Made by a program: the position numbers and the translations under genes
The notes under the pieces: generated by a model
The model's database searches: none
What the model was told of the DNA's origin: nothing
What the model saw: the letters and a program-made list of their open reading frames with translations, nothing else
In this document: one piece after another, positions 1-9,240 of the stretch
How the letters are laid out: every line of letters starts with the position of its first letter
Position numbering within the stretch: the first letter of the stretch is position 1
Assembly: GCF_004006295.1 (NCBI RefSeq)
Contig: NZ_CP026095.1
Coordinates: forward strand, 3,334,001-3,398,000
Origin: Peribacillus asahii
GTDB lineage: Bacteria; Bacillota; Bacilli; Bacillales; DSM-1321
Length of the DNA: 64,000 nucleotides
Reading direction: 5' to 3'

Positions 1-83
1 TTCGAGATTCACTTCATGCAAAACTATCGTTCCCATCCATCTTTTAGCATATCCTTACCCCATACTATTTAGTCAAATTAGAC

Positions 84-118
84 AAAAAAAATCGAACGGT
101 AAACGTTCGATTTTTTTC
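84..118 (-). terminator. Terminator downstream of ribU
   Basis: A perfect 9-bp stem (AATCGAACG/CGTTCGATT) with a 5-nt loop has A-runs on one side and T-runs on the other. It lies directly after the ribU stop codon and can work in both directions. Confidence 0.85.
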
Positions 119-119
119 T

Positions 120-695
120 TCATATATTTTTATATAAGGCTTGTTTATTAAGCCACGTTTGCATTTTAGCAAAAATCAACATAAACACAACTGTAATCAA
201 TATACCTTTTATAAGGTTAAATGGCAAAATAGCAGTCGTGACAAATGTTCGAGCCTCTGAACCAGACATCGCCTCTGCTCCTAAGAAAAATGTATAGGCA
301 GGTAAGAAGATATAATAATTTAAAACACTCATCAACACAGCCATTGAAATCGTTCCAGCAAATAACCCAAAAGTCATTCCTCTTACAGAACGAATTTTTT
401 TATATACATAGTAGGTTGGTAAAACAAATAAAATCCCTGCTGTAAAGTTCGCAATATGTCCGACTGGAATCGCTGTTAAACTTCCTGTCATAATCGCATC
501 TAACAAGTTTTTAACAAATTCTACTAGTATTCCTGCTCCAGGACCAAAGATTATCGCAGCAATTAAAGCGGGAATATCACTAAAATCCACATTCAAAAAA
601 ACTGGGAACCCCGGAAACGGAAAGTTCAGGAGCATCAAAACATAAGAGACGCTCGTAAGCATTGCTAAAGTCACTAACTTTTGTACCTTCATCAT
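120..695 (-). CDS. ribU: Riboflavin transporter RibU (ECF S component)
   Basis: This is the substrate-binding S component of an energy-coupling factor transporter for riboflavin, an integral membrane protein that works with a shared EcfAA'T module not present in this window. The 191-residue product has about five to six hydrophobic segments and the N-terminal pattern KLVTLAMLTSVSYVLMLL followed by a PGFP..LNVDFSDIPALI stretch typical of RibU/YpaA. The frame stays open further upstream into the riboswitch, but that extension is hydrophilic and has no ribosome site. An AAGGAG lies just before two tandem ATG codons (695 and 692), either of which may be used. An FMN riboswitch with an attenuator precedes the gene, so expression should fall when FMN is plentiful. 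It is monocistronic and divergent from serA. Confidence 0.93.
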   Translation of the reverse strand: MMKVQKLVTLAMLTSVSYVLMLLNFPFPGFPVFLNVDFSDIPALIAAIIFGPGAGILVEFVKNLLDAIMTGSLTAIPVGHIANFTAGILFVLPTYYVYKKIRSVRGMTFGLFAGTISMAVLMSVLNYYIFLPAYTFFLGAEAMSGSEARTFVTTAILPFNLIKGILITVVFMLIFAKMQTWLNKQALYKNI

Positions 696-764
696 TCTCT
701 CTCCTTCTTTTTCTAATCTACTCCGAAAAAGAGGACAAGTTCTGTTAAACGGTTTGTGTCCAAT

Positions 765-797
765 AAAAAACCCTTTAATTCCGATGGAATTAAAAGG
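765..797 (-). terminator. Riboswitch-controlled attenuator in the ribU leader
   Basis: On the minus strand a 12-bp stem with an ATC loop (CCTTTTAATTCC pairing with GGAATTAAAGGG) is followed by TTTTTT. It sits between the FMN aptamer and the ribU start, where the terminator of a transcription-attenuating riboswitch belongs. Confidence 0.85.
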
Positions 798-863
798 AGA
801 AATTAAAGGATTCGACAAACACACGCTCAATATATCATCTTTTGAACGTCTACAAGAACCTCC

Positions 864-993
864 ATCTTCTCCCATCCAGACTATACTGTCGGCTTTGGAA
901 TCTCACCAAATCCTGCCTTAACCAAGGCTCGCGGGCTGAGAAGGAATCTCCTTCATCACCGCCGGTGGGGAATCACACCCCGCCCCGAAGATA
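864..993 (-). promoter_or_regulatory. FMN riboswitch (RFN element)
   Basis: The minus strand shows the conserved RFN core: a TCTTCGGGGC closing segment, GGTGTGATTCCCCACCGGCGGT, then AGCCCGCGAGCC and a late GATTCCAAAGCCGACAGT segment before the 3' closing strand GGATGGGAGAAGA. The order and conserved bases match the FMN aptamer family. It precedes ribU, with the attenuator hairpin between aptamer and start codon. The stretch between it and the serA promoter (about 994-1290) is AT-rich and shows nothing else I could identify. Confidence 0.96.
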
Positions 994-1294
994 GACCTAT
1001 AAAATTATTATACTACTACGCATTTATTATATCTGTTTTTTCTTTATTTGAATAGCTTTTTTCTAAAATTAACCAGGTTAAAAAATTTCCCTTACATAAT
1101 CAAAAAAGAATGAGCCTTCTCTCTTCATTATAATAGAAATACAATATTTAACAATCAAACATTATTCGTTTATGTGAAATGATAACGCAAACAAAAAATG
1201 TTTTTTGAATAAAAATGTCATAAAATACGTATAATTATATATCTCACATTACATTTATTCGCTTTTTATACTCCCTTGCCTAATCCCCATAACA

Positions 1295-1323
1295 TTGACA
1301 GTTATCCGTTCCGATTGTAAAAT
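1295..1323 (+). promoter_or_regulatory. Sigma-A promoter of serA
   Basis: TTGACA at 1295-1300, a 17-nt spacer and TAAAAT at 1318-1323. Transcription would start near 1330, giving a leader of about 38 nt before the GTG start of serA. Confidence 0.75.
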
Positions 1324-1367
1324 TAACTGAAGTTTAAGATAATTTTTTCTAGGAAGGTGTTCATGAC

Positions 1368-2945
1368 GTGTATCGCATTTTAGTAGCAGATGCCATCAAA
1401 CCTGAAGGATTAGGACCCCTATTAGAAGCAACCCACATTGAACTTATTCAAAAAACCGTCGGCGAAGCAGAGAAGCAGCTTGACCAAATTGATGCAATTC
1501 TAGTTCGAAGTGCAACAAAAGTAACCGAAGAATTAATGGAACGCATGCCGCAATTAAAGATTATTGCACGTGCAGGGGTTGGTGTTGATAACATTGACAT
1601 TCCAGCCGCAACCAAACGTGGAATTGTTGTTGTAAATGCTCCAGATGGAAATACCATTTCTACATGTGAGCATACATTTGCAATGATGTCTTCTCTTGTC
1701 CGTCACATCCCACAAGCATTTACTTCTTTAAAGGCTGGAGAATGGAAACGTTCTTCTTTCACAGGTATTGAACTCCGCGGAAAAACACTTGGTATTGTTG
1801 GATTCGGTCGTATCGGTGGAGAACTCGCAAAGCGTGCAAAAGCATTCGGAATGGAAGTTGTTGTATTTGATCCATTCTTAACAACTGACCGTGCTAAGAA
1901 GATGGCCGTTACAGTCCTACCGTTAGCAGAACTATTACCTAAAGCCGATATTATTACGGTGCATACCCCCTTAACAAATGAAACAAGAGGTTTAATCAAT
2001 GAGGAAAACTTAAAAACTTGTAAAAAAGGCGTATATTTCTTAAATTGCGCTCGTGGTGGAATCATCGATGAAGATGATTTATATGAAGCAATTATCGAAG
2101 GACAAGTAGCCGGAGCAGCACTTGACGTCTTCGTTGAAGAGCCGCCGCATGGCCACAAATTATTAGAGCTTGATCAAGTGATTGCAACACCCCATTTAGG
2201 TGCTTCAACAAAAGAAGCTCAATTAAATGTAGCTGTTCAAGTCGCTCAAGAAGTTCTGACTTATCTGAATGGAAATCCTGTTTCTAATTCTATTAACTTG
2301 CCCGCTATTTCAAAAGAAGTATTTGATAAAGTTCAACCATTCTATCAACTTGTACAACATATAGGTATGATTGCTTCTCAACTCATCAAAGAAGGCATTC
2401 AGGAAATTTCAGTAACATATGCTGGTGAATCTTTAGATTTCGATACCTCTATCTTAACTAAGAGCTTACTTTCTGGATTCTTCAAAACAAGAATTGATTT
2501 ACCCGTCAACGAAGTAAATGCACTATTAGTTGCAAAAGAACGCGGTATCACAATAGGTGAAAAAATCGCTGCAGATACGTTAGGCTACGCAAACCTAATT
2601 AGCCTCAAAGTAAAAAGTGAAAAACGCGAATTAACAATTAGCGGAACCTATATTGAAAATTACAGCTCTCGTATCGTCAGCCTAAACGGCTTTAAAATTG
2701 ACTTTGAACCTGAAGGGAATATGCTTTATATTCAACACACAGATAAACCAGGTGTTATCGGGAATGTCGGAAAAGTTCTCGGAGATCAAGGTGTCAATAT
2801 CGCAACGATGCAAGTCGGTCGTAAACAAGCCGGCGGCGATGCAATTATGGTTCTTACATTCGACAAATCATTAGATCCGGAAACAAAAAAAATGGTAGAA
2901 AAGATTGCAGGTATTACGCTTGTAGAAAATATGTCTCTATTTTAA
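1368..2945 (+). CDS. serA: D-3-phosphoglycerate dehydrogenase
   Basis: It oxidises 3-phosphoglycerate to 3-phosphohydroxypyruvate with NAD+, the first committed step of serine synthesis in the cytoplasm. The 525-residue protein has the same length as B. subtilis SerA. The D-2-hydroxyacid dehydrogenase core is seen with the NAD-binding GFGRIG motif near residue 145, the [10 protein letters not shown] segment near 225 and the catalytic His in ATPHLGAS near 275. An intervening regulatory domain follows, then a C-terminal ACT domain beginning near 450 ([12 protein letters not shown]). Translation starts at GTG, 8 nt after AAGGTG. A nearer ATG at 1363 is out of frame. The gene stands alone with its own sigma-A promoter. 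Confidence 0.97.
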   Translation: MYRILVADAIKPEGLGPLLEATHIELIQKTVGEAEKQLDQIDAILVRSATKVTEELMERMPQLKIIARAGVGVDNIDIPAATKRGIVVVNAPDGNTISTCEHTFAMMSSLVRHIPQAFTSLKAGEWKRSSFTGIELRGKTLGIVGFGRIGGELAKRAKAFGMEVVVFDPFLTTDRAKKMAVTVLPLAELLPKADIITVHTPLTNETRGLINEENLKTCKKGVYFLNCARGGIIDEDDLYEAIIEGQVAGAALDVFVEEPPHGHKLLELDQVIATPHLGASTKEAQLNVAVQVAQEVLTYLNGNPVSNSINLPAISKEVFDKVQPFYQLVQHIGMIASQLIKEGIQEISVTYAGESLDFDTSILTKSLLSGFFKTRIDLPVNEVNALLVAKERGITIGEKIAADTLGYANLISLKVKSEKRELTISGTYIENYSSRIVSLNGFKIDFEPEGNMLYIQHTDKPGVIGNVGKVLGDQGVNIATMQVGRKQAGGDAIMVLTFDKSLDPETKKMVEKIAGITLVENMSLF

Positions 2946-2970
2946 TGAATTGGTTAATCAATATTGTTAC

Positions 2971-3032
2971 CATACGATTTTTGGCTCATTTAGAGAGAGC
3001 GCAGTCTCACACAAATGAGCCAAAAACGTATG
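2971..3032. repeat. Long inverted repeat after serA
   Basis: Two 20-21 nt arms (CATACG.TTTTTGGCTCATTT and its near-perfect complement) are separated by about 21 nt. The structure could end serA transcription, but no T-run follows the second arm. A related TTTTTGGCTCAT segment recurs near 3396-3408, so it may also be a degenerate mobile or repeat element. Confidence 0.6.
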
Positions 3033-3071
3033 ACTTAATACTATGACTCACATAGCCTTTCCACTAAAAAC

Positions 3072-3260
3072 TTATCCTATATGCGTTTCGATATCGTATG
3101 TACAATCAACATATACAATCGTCGTTCCACCCTCCTTCTCCCACAACCGATTCAATTCATTACTTGATGCCTGTCCTAATTTGCCTGTAATAAATAGCAG
3201 CATTACACAAGCCCCAATAATCATAACAATTAAAAAACGTATACTATACTCCCGCAGCAT
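3072..3260 (-). CDS. Small membrane-anchored protein of unknown function
   Basis: I do not recognise a family for this 62-residue product. It has a short basic N-terminus, one hydrophobic segment at about residues 8-24 (FLIVMIIGACVMLLFI) and a hydrophilic tail with a VYVDCTYDIE stretch, so it is probably a single-span protein. AGGAGG lies 8 nt before the ATG, better than chance, and the opposite-strand reading lacks such a site. It lies between convergent serA and resE and is transcribed away from the serA end. No promoter was identified. Confidence 0.55.
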   Translation of the reverse strand: MLREYSIRFLIVMIIGACVMLLFITGKLGQASSNELNRLWEKEGGTTIVYVDCTYDIETHIG

Positions 3261-3423
3261 CCATCATTCCTCCTAAGCATTCTACTTGCTTAAAGTATGA
3301 CAATAATCGCCCCTTTAGAACATTTTCTTATGATTAAATGAATACTATTTAGCAAACGCGCCTTGTAGCGGAGGTTCTGTTACATAACGTTTTTGATTTT
3401 TGGCTCATACAAGTCAAAAGTTC

Positions 3424-3505
3424 TATAAAGTGAAACTTCCATCAGCGGGTTTCTACTGCCCGTTAAGTGTGGGATAAATCAACAAGATTCTTGAACATAG
3501 CCTTA
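3424..3505. repeat. Dispersed intergenic repeat, most complete copy
   Basis: This copy contains AGTGAAACTTCCATCAG, a small GC-rich hairpin (AGCGGG...CCCGTT), AAGTGTGGGATAAATC and then GAACATAGCCTTA. Parts of the same order recur at 32847-32891, 34156-34208, 45301-45330, 48670-48687 and 50545-50650. No open reading frame is present. The 3261-3548 gap holds only this repeat and the TTTTTGGCTCAT fragment. Confidence 0.6.
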
Positions 3506-3548
3506 GCGAAAAAATAGCTCTCCTACCCTCTCTATCATAAACTGCTAC

Positions 3549-3597
3549 AAAAAAAGACAAGGAGTGCACGAAACCAGCTTGCACTCCTTGTCTTTCT
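3549..3597 (-). terminator. Terminator of resDE
   Basis: A 16-bp perfect stem (AAAGACAAGGAGTGCA and its complement), an 11-nt loop and a T-run on the minus strand, starting at the resE stop codon. Confidence 0.9.
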
Positions 3598-3598
3598 A

Positions 3599-5383
3599 TT
3601 ACTTATTTTTTTTACGCATTGGTAACACAAAACTAAACATCGTTCCTTCATTTAACCGACTATTAACCGACATATACCCTTCATGTGCATCAATAATATT
3701 TTTAGCAATTGAAAGGCCTAGTCCTGTTCCAGAACGTCCTCTTGTTCGTGCTTTATCGGCTTTATAAAAGCGTTCAAACACAAATGGCAAATCCTCTTCA
3801 GGAATACCAGAACCTGTGTCCTTTACATAAATAATCAAACCGCCTCGATCACTCTTTCTTTGACCGACTTCAACGCTTCCATCTTTCGAAGTATGACGAA
3901 TCGCATTATCGATTAAATTCGTTAAAACTTGCTCGATGCGATCTGGATCGAAATCCCATTCTATTTTAGTATCTTCTAAATCAACTGATAACTTAATGTC
4001 TTTTTCTTTAGCAATAACTTGAAACTTGCTTGTAATTCTCGTTAAATACGACATTAATTCCACTTGCTCATATGTTAAGCGCATATTTCCCGATTCTAAC
4101 CTTGCTAGGTCTAGTAAATCATTCACTAGCCGTCCCATTCTTAACGATTCATCATAAATAATACGGGACATTTCTTTTTTATCCTCTTCATTTCCAGCAA
4201 TATCATCTACAAGCGCTTCACTATAGCCTTGCAGCATCGAAATCGGAGTTCTTAATTCATGAGATACGTTCGCAATGAAATCTGTACGCAGTTTATCCAT
4301 ACGTCTCTCATTGGTTATATCCCGAATCACAGCAACAGCCCCTCGAATCGTTCCATCATTACTATATAAAGGACTCACAATCAGCCCCCAATGATGCCCC
4401 TGTAATGTAATTTCACCAATCTGCTCTTTTCCTTGACGCTCTGATTCATCAAATAAATTCATCAAAACTTGCGGTACGTTCTTGCTTCCTTCAGAAGAAA
4501 AACCTTTTTCAAAATATACTCCTTGTAAAAAACGTTCAGCCGGAGGATTCACTTCTAAAATGGTACCATCTTTACTAAAGGTGATGACTCCATCCGCCAT
4601 ACTGCTTAAAATGCTCGCTAAATGCTCCTTTTCTTCGCTCAGAGCAGTCATATTGTACTTCAGCTGCTTTGCCATTTGGCTAAAAGCAATCGCTAGTTCG
4701 CCAATTTCATCTTGTGTAAGAACAGGTATCTTTGTATCAAACTTTCCGCGAGCAACAGCAAGTGCCGCTTCTCTCATTTTTCTAAGTGGAGCATTGATTC
4801 TTGTAGATAAAAAGAAAGCAAAAATCGTTGTCAAAATAATGGCAACACCAGCTGCTAATAAAATAAAACGAGTCGTTGACTGAATCGCCTCTTCCATCGA
4901 CTCAAGAGATTGAACTAAAAAGACTTCATCTCTTTCACCATTTAACTCAAGAGGAATTCCAACGACAATGGCCGAAACTTTTTCTTCATCCTTACTACTA
5001 GCTGGCAGCATCATTTCCTTTTTGACAATCTTTTCATCGGTAAAAACTTTTAATAAATCCTTATCTTCTTTAAGAAACTGAGGTGTAATTTGATTATTCA
5101 CATCACTTAATGATGAAAAAACAATTTCCTCATCATGTAAAACAAGCATTTTTGTTTCATCCCCTATTAATTCTGAGGAAATTTGTAATACATCAATAGT
5201 ATTAGAATGATCATTCGTAACAGAGACAATTTGTTTTGCTACCTTCGTTAAATCATTCTCTACGGTTTCAATTTGGAAGTTCTCAAAAAATTCTACCAAT
5301 AAAACCGTTAACACCAATAAAACAAAACATACTAATAATAAAATCGTTCCCCATAGTTTCCCGACTACACTACGCCATAACAT
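3599..5383 (-). CDS. resE: Sensor histidine kinase ResE
   Basis: Membrane sensor kinase that, with ResD, controls aerobic and anaerobic respiration genes in Bacillus. The 594-residue protein shows two membrane spans (about 9-29 and 170-192) around an extracellular sensor region, a HAMP linker and a PAS domain near 255-320 (SSMADGVITF). The kinase core follows: phospho-acceptor His in NVSHELRTP near 375, N box LTNLIDNAIRHT, G1 DTGSGIPEEDL and G2 GTGLGLSIAKN. The ATG overlaps the resD stop by one base (TAATG), implying translational coupling. A strong terminator follows. Family assignment is firm. The ResE name rests also on linkage to resABC. Confidence 0.95.
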   Translation of the reverse strand: MLWRSVVGKLWGTILLLVCFVLLVLTVLLVEFFENFQIETVENDLTKVAKQIVSVTNDHSNTIDVLQISSELIGDETKMLVLHDEEIVFSSLSDVNNQITPQFLKEDKDLLKVFTDEKIVKKEMMLPASSKDEEKVSAIVVGIPLELNGERDEVFLVQSLESMEEAIQSTTRFILLAAGVAIILTTIFAFFLSTRINAPLRKMREAALAVARGKFDTKIPVLTQDEIGELAIAFSQMAKQLKYNMTALSEEKEHLASILSSMADGVITFSKDGTILEVNPPAERFLQGVYFEKGFSSEGSKNVPQVLMNLFDESERQGKEQIGEITLQGHHWGLIVSPLYSNDGTIRGAVAVIRDITNERRMDKLRTDFIANVSHELRTPISMLQGYSEALVDDIAGNEEDKKEMSRIIYDESLRMGRLVNDLLDLARLESGNMRLTYEQVELMSYLTRITSKFQVIAKEKDIKLSVDLEDTKIEWDFDPDRIEQVLTNLIDNAIRHTSKDGSVEVGQRKSDRGGLIIYVKDTGSGIPEEDLPFVFERFYKADKARTRGRSGTGLGLSIAKNIIDAHEGYMSVNSRLNEGTMFSFVLPMRKKNK

Positions 5384-6099
5384 TAATCATTAATAACTTC
5401 AAACTTGTAGCCGACACCCCAAACGGTAACAATCATTTTGGCGGCATTTTCGGAAATACGGTTTAATTTTTCACGCAACCGTTTTACATGTGTATCCACA
5501 GTTCGAAGATCTCCAAAAAATTCATAATGCCAAACTTCTTTTAGCAATTGTTCGCGATCAAACACTTTATCAGGGGATTTCGCTAGAAAATACAGCAATT
5601 CATATTCCTTCGGTGTTAACGAAACTTCTTTTTCATCAGCTAACACACGATGTGCATCATTGTCGATTGTTAAATGAGAAAAAACAATCACGTCCTTTGC
5701 TGTCGTTTCTGCCTGAATATAATTCGTACTTGCTGAACGACGTAACAGCGCTTTCACACGAAGAACAACCTCCCGAGGGCTAAATGGCTTCACGATATAA
5801 TCATCCGTCCCCACCTCAAAGCCTTGTACTCGGTTAACCTCTTCTCCTTTAGCGGTCAACATAATAATAGGCGTTGCCTTCTTCTCCCTTAATTCACGAC
5901 AAACCTCTATTCCATCTTTCCCAGGCATCATTATATCTAATAAGATTAAATTATAGTCATTTTCTAGTGCTTTTGTTAAGGCAGTATCGCCATTCTCAGC
6001 TTCATCAATTATGTATTCTTCTCTTTCTAAATACATTTTCAATAATCGGCGGATTCTTTCTTCATCATCCACTACAAGAATTTTAACAGAATTATCCAT
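5383..6099 (-). CDS. resD: Response regulator ResD
   Basis: OmpR/PhoB-type transcription factor of the ResDE system, activating genes for cytochrome maturation and anaerobic respiration. The 238 residues comprise a receiver domain with acidic pair VVDDEE, phospho-acceptor Asp in LLDIMMPG near residue 54, LTAKG and the conserved Lys in IVKPFSP, followed by a winged-helix domain (GDLRTVDTHVKRLREKL near 205). AAGGAGG precedes the ATG. A terminator and a miniature element lie between resC and resD, so resDE probably depends on its own promoter inside 6100-6240, although no convincing -35/-10 pair could be picked. Confidence 0.95.
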   Translation of the reverse strand: MDNSVKILVVDDEERIRRLLKMYLEREEYIIDEAENGDTALTKALENDYNLILLDIMMPGKDGIEVCRELREKKATPIIMLTAKGEEVNRVQGFEVGTDDYIVKPFSPREVVLRVKALLRRSASTNYIQAETTAKDVIVFSHLTIDNDAHRVLADEKEVSLTPKEYELLYFLAKSPDKVFDREQLLKEVWHYEFFGDLRTVDTHVKRLREKLNRISENAAKMIVTVWGVGYKFEVIND

Positions 6100-6242
6100 T
6101 TATTAACCAACCTCCTTACTCTTTATTCTACAAAATCAATACTATTATTTCTAATTTTTTTTCAAAAGAAACTACCTAAAAACAGGTAAATCATAAGATT
6201 CCGGTAAATATTTCACCATTTTGCCACAACTGCTAAGAAAAT

Positions 6243-6316
6243 AGCTTTGTTAAATAATCTTGTTAGTTTTGTCTTACATAAATGAAACAAAATCAACAGC
6301 ATCGTATAACAGAGCC
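6243..6316. mobile_element. Miniature inverted-repeat element A (74 bp) with 8-bp target duplication
   Basis: The ends are AGCTTTGTTA and TAACAGAGCC, near-perfect terminal inverted repeats. The element is flanked on both sides by the identical octamer AAGAAAAT (6235-6242 and 6317-6324). Its right end, read inward, GGCTCTGTTATACGATGCTG, is nearly identical to the left end of the element at 47166. It is too short to encode anything, so it is a non-autonomous element. Confidence 0.75.
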
Positions 6317-6324
6317 AAGAAAAT

Positions 6325-6372
6325 AAAAAAGGCTTTCATAGAAATTTCCTTTTCTATCGAAAGCCCTCTATT
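6325..6372 (-). terminator. Terminator of resABC
   Basis: On the minus strand GGGCTTTCGATAGAAA pairs with TTTCTATGAAAGCC across a short loop, followed by a T-run. It lies 24 nt after the resC stop codon. Confidence 0.85.
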
Positions 6373-6395
6373 TTTAATAATCTATCTTTCTTCAT

Positions 6396-7574
6396 TTAAG
6401 CATAAGAATGTAAGCCTGCAAGTACAAGATTAACAGCGATTAAATTAAACATAATAATTCCAAAGCCAATCAAAGCTAACCAAGCAGATCTCTCTCCTTG
6501 CCACCCTCGTGATAAACGCAAATGCAAGAACGCTGCATAAAATAGCCAAGTAATGAGTGCCCATACTTCTTTTGGATCCCATCCCCAAAAACGTGTCCAG
6601 GCTATTTGCGCCCAAATCATCGCAAAGATTAAGGCACCAAGCGTAAAGATTGGAAATCCAATAAGAACGGAGCGATAACTAATTTCATCAATTAAATCTA
6701 AATTTACATTTTTCACAATGGGCTGAATAAAAGCCGCCACCCGTTTTCGTACAATTAATCGGAATAGACCATATAAAATAAAACCTGCTCCAACAGACCA
6801 AACAACCGTGTTAAGCTTTTTAGCATTAATAATGGCAGGTACTTCAATAAGTGGTTTCATCTGATTTTCATCAGCTAGTGTCCATTCATTCGGCCCGATT
6901 AGCGATGGAATATGATACTCTAACTCCGCTTCAGCTCCTTTTTTATCGACCCAAGTTATACTTTCCTTATAACCTGTCATCGCAAAGGTAGAGCTCACAA
7001 TAACAAAGCCAATGGTACACATTAAAGCAAACATCACAACTTCTAACCAAAACGTACGCTTATTAGAGCGTGTTTGGTCGACAGCCTTTACTAAATAGAT
7101 AATGGCCGCTACAAAACTAATGGCTAGTACAGCTTGTCCTAATGCGGCTGTTGTGACATGAATATGCAGCCAGTCGCTTTGAAGTGCTGGAATCAATGGC
7201 GAAATCTCTCTTGGAAACATACTTGCATAGGCAATAATAACAATAGCAACTGGTAAAGCAAACAAACCGAGTGCAGGCGTTTTATAAAGGAAATAAATCC
7301 ATATAAACGCTCCTACCAACATCATTCCAAAAAAGGTCGTAAATTCGAATAAGTTACTAACTGGAGCGTGCCCAGCTGCCACCCATCTCATAATAAAGTA
7401 GCCAATTTGAGCAACAAATCCTATAATCGTGATCATAATGCCTAGTTTCGCCCATTTATTTTGTTTCTTCTCTTCTGCCCCTTTTTTATCTTGAATAGAT
7501 CCTCCGAACAGAAAAGTAGCAATTAAATATAAAAAGAACGAGGCATATAGAAGATTTCCACTTAACTCAGCCAC
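6396..7574 (-). CDS. resC: Cytochrome c biogenesis protein ResC (CcsA family)
   Basis: System II cytochrome c maturation protein that, with ResB, carries haem across the membrane and attaches it to apocytochromes. The 392 residues form about eight membrane segments. The haem-handling tryptophan-rich motif [14 protein letters not shown] lies near residue 340, and conserved His residues flank it (for example [11 protein letters not shown] near 138). Translation starts at GTG and overlaps the resB stop codon by 8 nt, so the two are coupled. GGGGGAGG lies 6 nt upstream of the GTG. The terminator follows directly. Confidence 0.94.
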   Translation of the reverse strand: MAELSGNLLYASFFLYLIATFLFGGSIQDKKGAEEKKQNKWAKLGIMITIIGFVAQIGYFIMRWVAAGHAPVSNLFEFTTFFGMMLVGAFIWIYFLYKTPALGLFALPVAIVIIAYASMFPREISPLIPALQSDWLHIHVTTAALGQAVLAISFVAAIIYLVKAVDQTRSNKRTFWLEVVMFALMCTIGFVIVSSTFAMTGYKESITWVDKKGAEAELEYHIPSLIGPNEWTLADENQMKPLIEVPAIINAKKLNTVVWSVGAGFILYGLFRLIVRKRVAAFIQPIVKNVNLDLIDEISYRSVLIGFPIFTLGALIFAMIWAQIAWTRFWGWDPKEVWALITWLFYAAFLHLRLSRGWQGERSAWLALIGFGIIMFNLIAVNLVLAGLHSYA

Positions 7575-9222
7575 TCATTTCCTCCCCCTTATTAGAGGAT
7601 TTCTCCTCATTCAGTTGATCTGTCGGTTCAAAAAGAGGTGTTGTCTGCACGACTAGTGCAATATCCCGCTTCAAACCGTGCCAGTTTTTATTTGTATGAC
7701 CGGCTATCCAAATTTCTTCCCCTTTTCGTTTCACCCAAATTCGGCGATGATTCCAATAAGCCCCTTGAACGACACCAATCATAAAAATGATTCCACCCGC
7801 AAACAAAATACCTAATGTTAAATCTTTACGAACTGTAAGTGCTGTCGCATTTCTCGTTTCAACGCCGGCAAATGCCATTTTGTATACGTTTTCTCCTGCC
7901 GGCTCGATATTTTCTCTAATAGCGACAAAGCTCACTTCACCTTCAGGCTTATCCGGTGTAATCATTTTAAAAATAAAAGCAGGATTATTCGGTAGTCTTG
8001 TTTTCGTTGTTGGTTCGCCATTTTCCTTAAACTCAAAATCTGGGAAATAACTCATTAATTCCACAGCGTACCCCTTTTTGAGCTGATAAGAAGGTTGCGG
8101 ATCATTTAAATCAATCGTTAATGTACCAAACTTCTCTTCGGTCTTCTTATTCATTAAGTGAAAAGACATTTTACTAAACTCGCTAAGCTTGTAATCTACT
8201 TGATATAAGGCATAATGATCATGTTTTAACGGCTCATTCACCTTAATTTCAAAGTCGTTTACTTTTTGGAGCCGCGGCTTTTCACCAGGAAGTACTTTTC
8301 CTTCCTGCTTATACAAAGTCACATTCGATTGATAGTTTTTAGCAATCGCCGTTCCTGTTTTCTCAATTGCTTTCACAAATGCTTCGTCTTCTTTATTCTC
8401 TTTATCGTATACTTCAAAAATAAAAGCGTTGTTTTTCAAGTAATATTCTCCGTTTGTTCCCGGAATTTCTTTCATTTCCCCCTCGCGCAGCCATACTACT
8501 TTATCCACGTACATGCCTGGAACTGATCGAAGCAGGCCACCTATTAAGAAGATAATTAATCCAATATGATTTACATAAGGACCCCACCGAGAAAAGCGAC
8601 CTTTTTCAGCTAATATATTCCCATTTTCCTCACGAATCCGATAACGCTGCTTCTTTAAACGTTCTGTAATTTGTTCAAGATTCACTTCTTGATCCGATAC
8701 ATTCGTTATTCCGAATATACGCTGTCGTTGCATAAAACTATCATGACGAACTACTTTTTGATTTTTTAATGAACGATAAAGGGGAAAAAAGCGGTCAATA
8801 CTAGCGATTAGGATTGACATCCCCAGCATCCCAATAATCACCAAATACCACCAAGAGCTATACAAATTATGAAAACCTAAAAGATAATACAATTTCCCGA
8901 AAACGCCGTATTCTTGTTCATAGTATTCTGAAGCTGGGATGGTACTTGGTATGTAGGTTTCTTGCGGGAAAATAGTACCAATTGACGATGCGACGAGCGC
9001 AATGACAATAAGTGATACACCAACCTTTACAGAGGAAAAAAAGTTCCAAATCTTATCAATGATTGATTTATTATACGTTTGTGATCGCCTTGCACTGCCT
9101 TCATACCGCATATCCAAAAGCTTATTTTCATTTTGACGATTCCCCAATGATTTACCGCATGCCTCACATAAAATTGTGCCAACCGGGTTCGCATGACCGC
9201 ATTCACATTTCAATTCATCCAT
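7567..9222 (-). CDS. resB: Cytochrome c biogenesis protein ResB (Ccs1 family)
   Basis: Partner of ResC in the system II haem lyase. The 551-residue protein opens with a short zinc-ribbon-like segment ([17 protein letters not shown], residues 6-22). Three membrane spans follow (around 65-85, 125-145 and 210-230), then a large extracytoplasmic domain and a final span near 475-495. This is the Ccs1/ResB layout. GGGGAG precedes the ATG. It is the middle gene of resA-resB-resC, 18 nt after resA and overlapping resC. Confidence 0.94.
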   Translation of the reverse strand: MDELKCECGHANPVGTILCEACGKSLGNRQNENKLLDMRYEGSARRSQTYNKSIIDKIWNFFSSVKVGVSLIVIALVASSIGTIFPQETYIPSTIPASEYYEQEYGVFGKLYYLLGFHNLYSSWWYLVIIGMLGMSILIASIDRFFPLYRSLKNQKVVRHDSFMQRQRIFGITNVSDQEVNLEQITERLKKQRYRIREENGNILAEKGRFSRWGPYVNHIGLIIFLIGGLLRSVPGMYVDKVVWLREGEMKEIPGTNGEYYLKNNAFIFEVYDKENKEDEAFVKAIEKTGTAIAKNYQSNVTLYKQEGKVLPGEKPRLQKVNDFEIKVNEPLKHDHYALYQVDYKLSEFSKMSFHLMNKKTEEKFGTLTIDLNDPQPSYQLKKGYAVELMSYFPDFEFKENGEPTTKTRLPNNPAFIFKMITPDKPEGEVSFVAIRENIEPAGENVYKMAFAGVETRNATALTVRKDLTLGILFAGGIIFMIGVVQGAYWNHRRIWVKRKGEEIWIAGHTNKNWHGLKRDIALVVQTTPLFEPTDQLNEEKSSNKGEEMSG

Positions 9223-9240
9223 ACCAAAAACTCCCCATTA

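Noticed and set aside
120..875. Longer 251-residue version of RibU
   Set aside because: The extra 60 residues translate the riboswitch and attenuator hairpin and lack membrane character. The real start follows AAGGAG at about 700.
3043..3276. Plus-strand 77-codon frame opposite the small membrane protein gene
   Set aside because: No ribosome site. The minus-strand frame has AGGAGG and a membrane span, so the plus frame is taken as its shadow.
6100..6240. A sigma-A promoter for resDE
   Set aside because: Several TTGA and TATA-like words occur, but none pair at 16-18 nt spacing with adequate matches.
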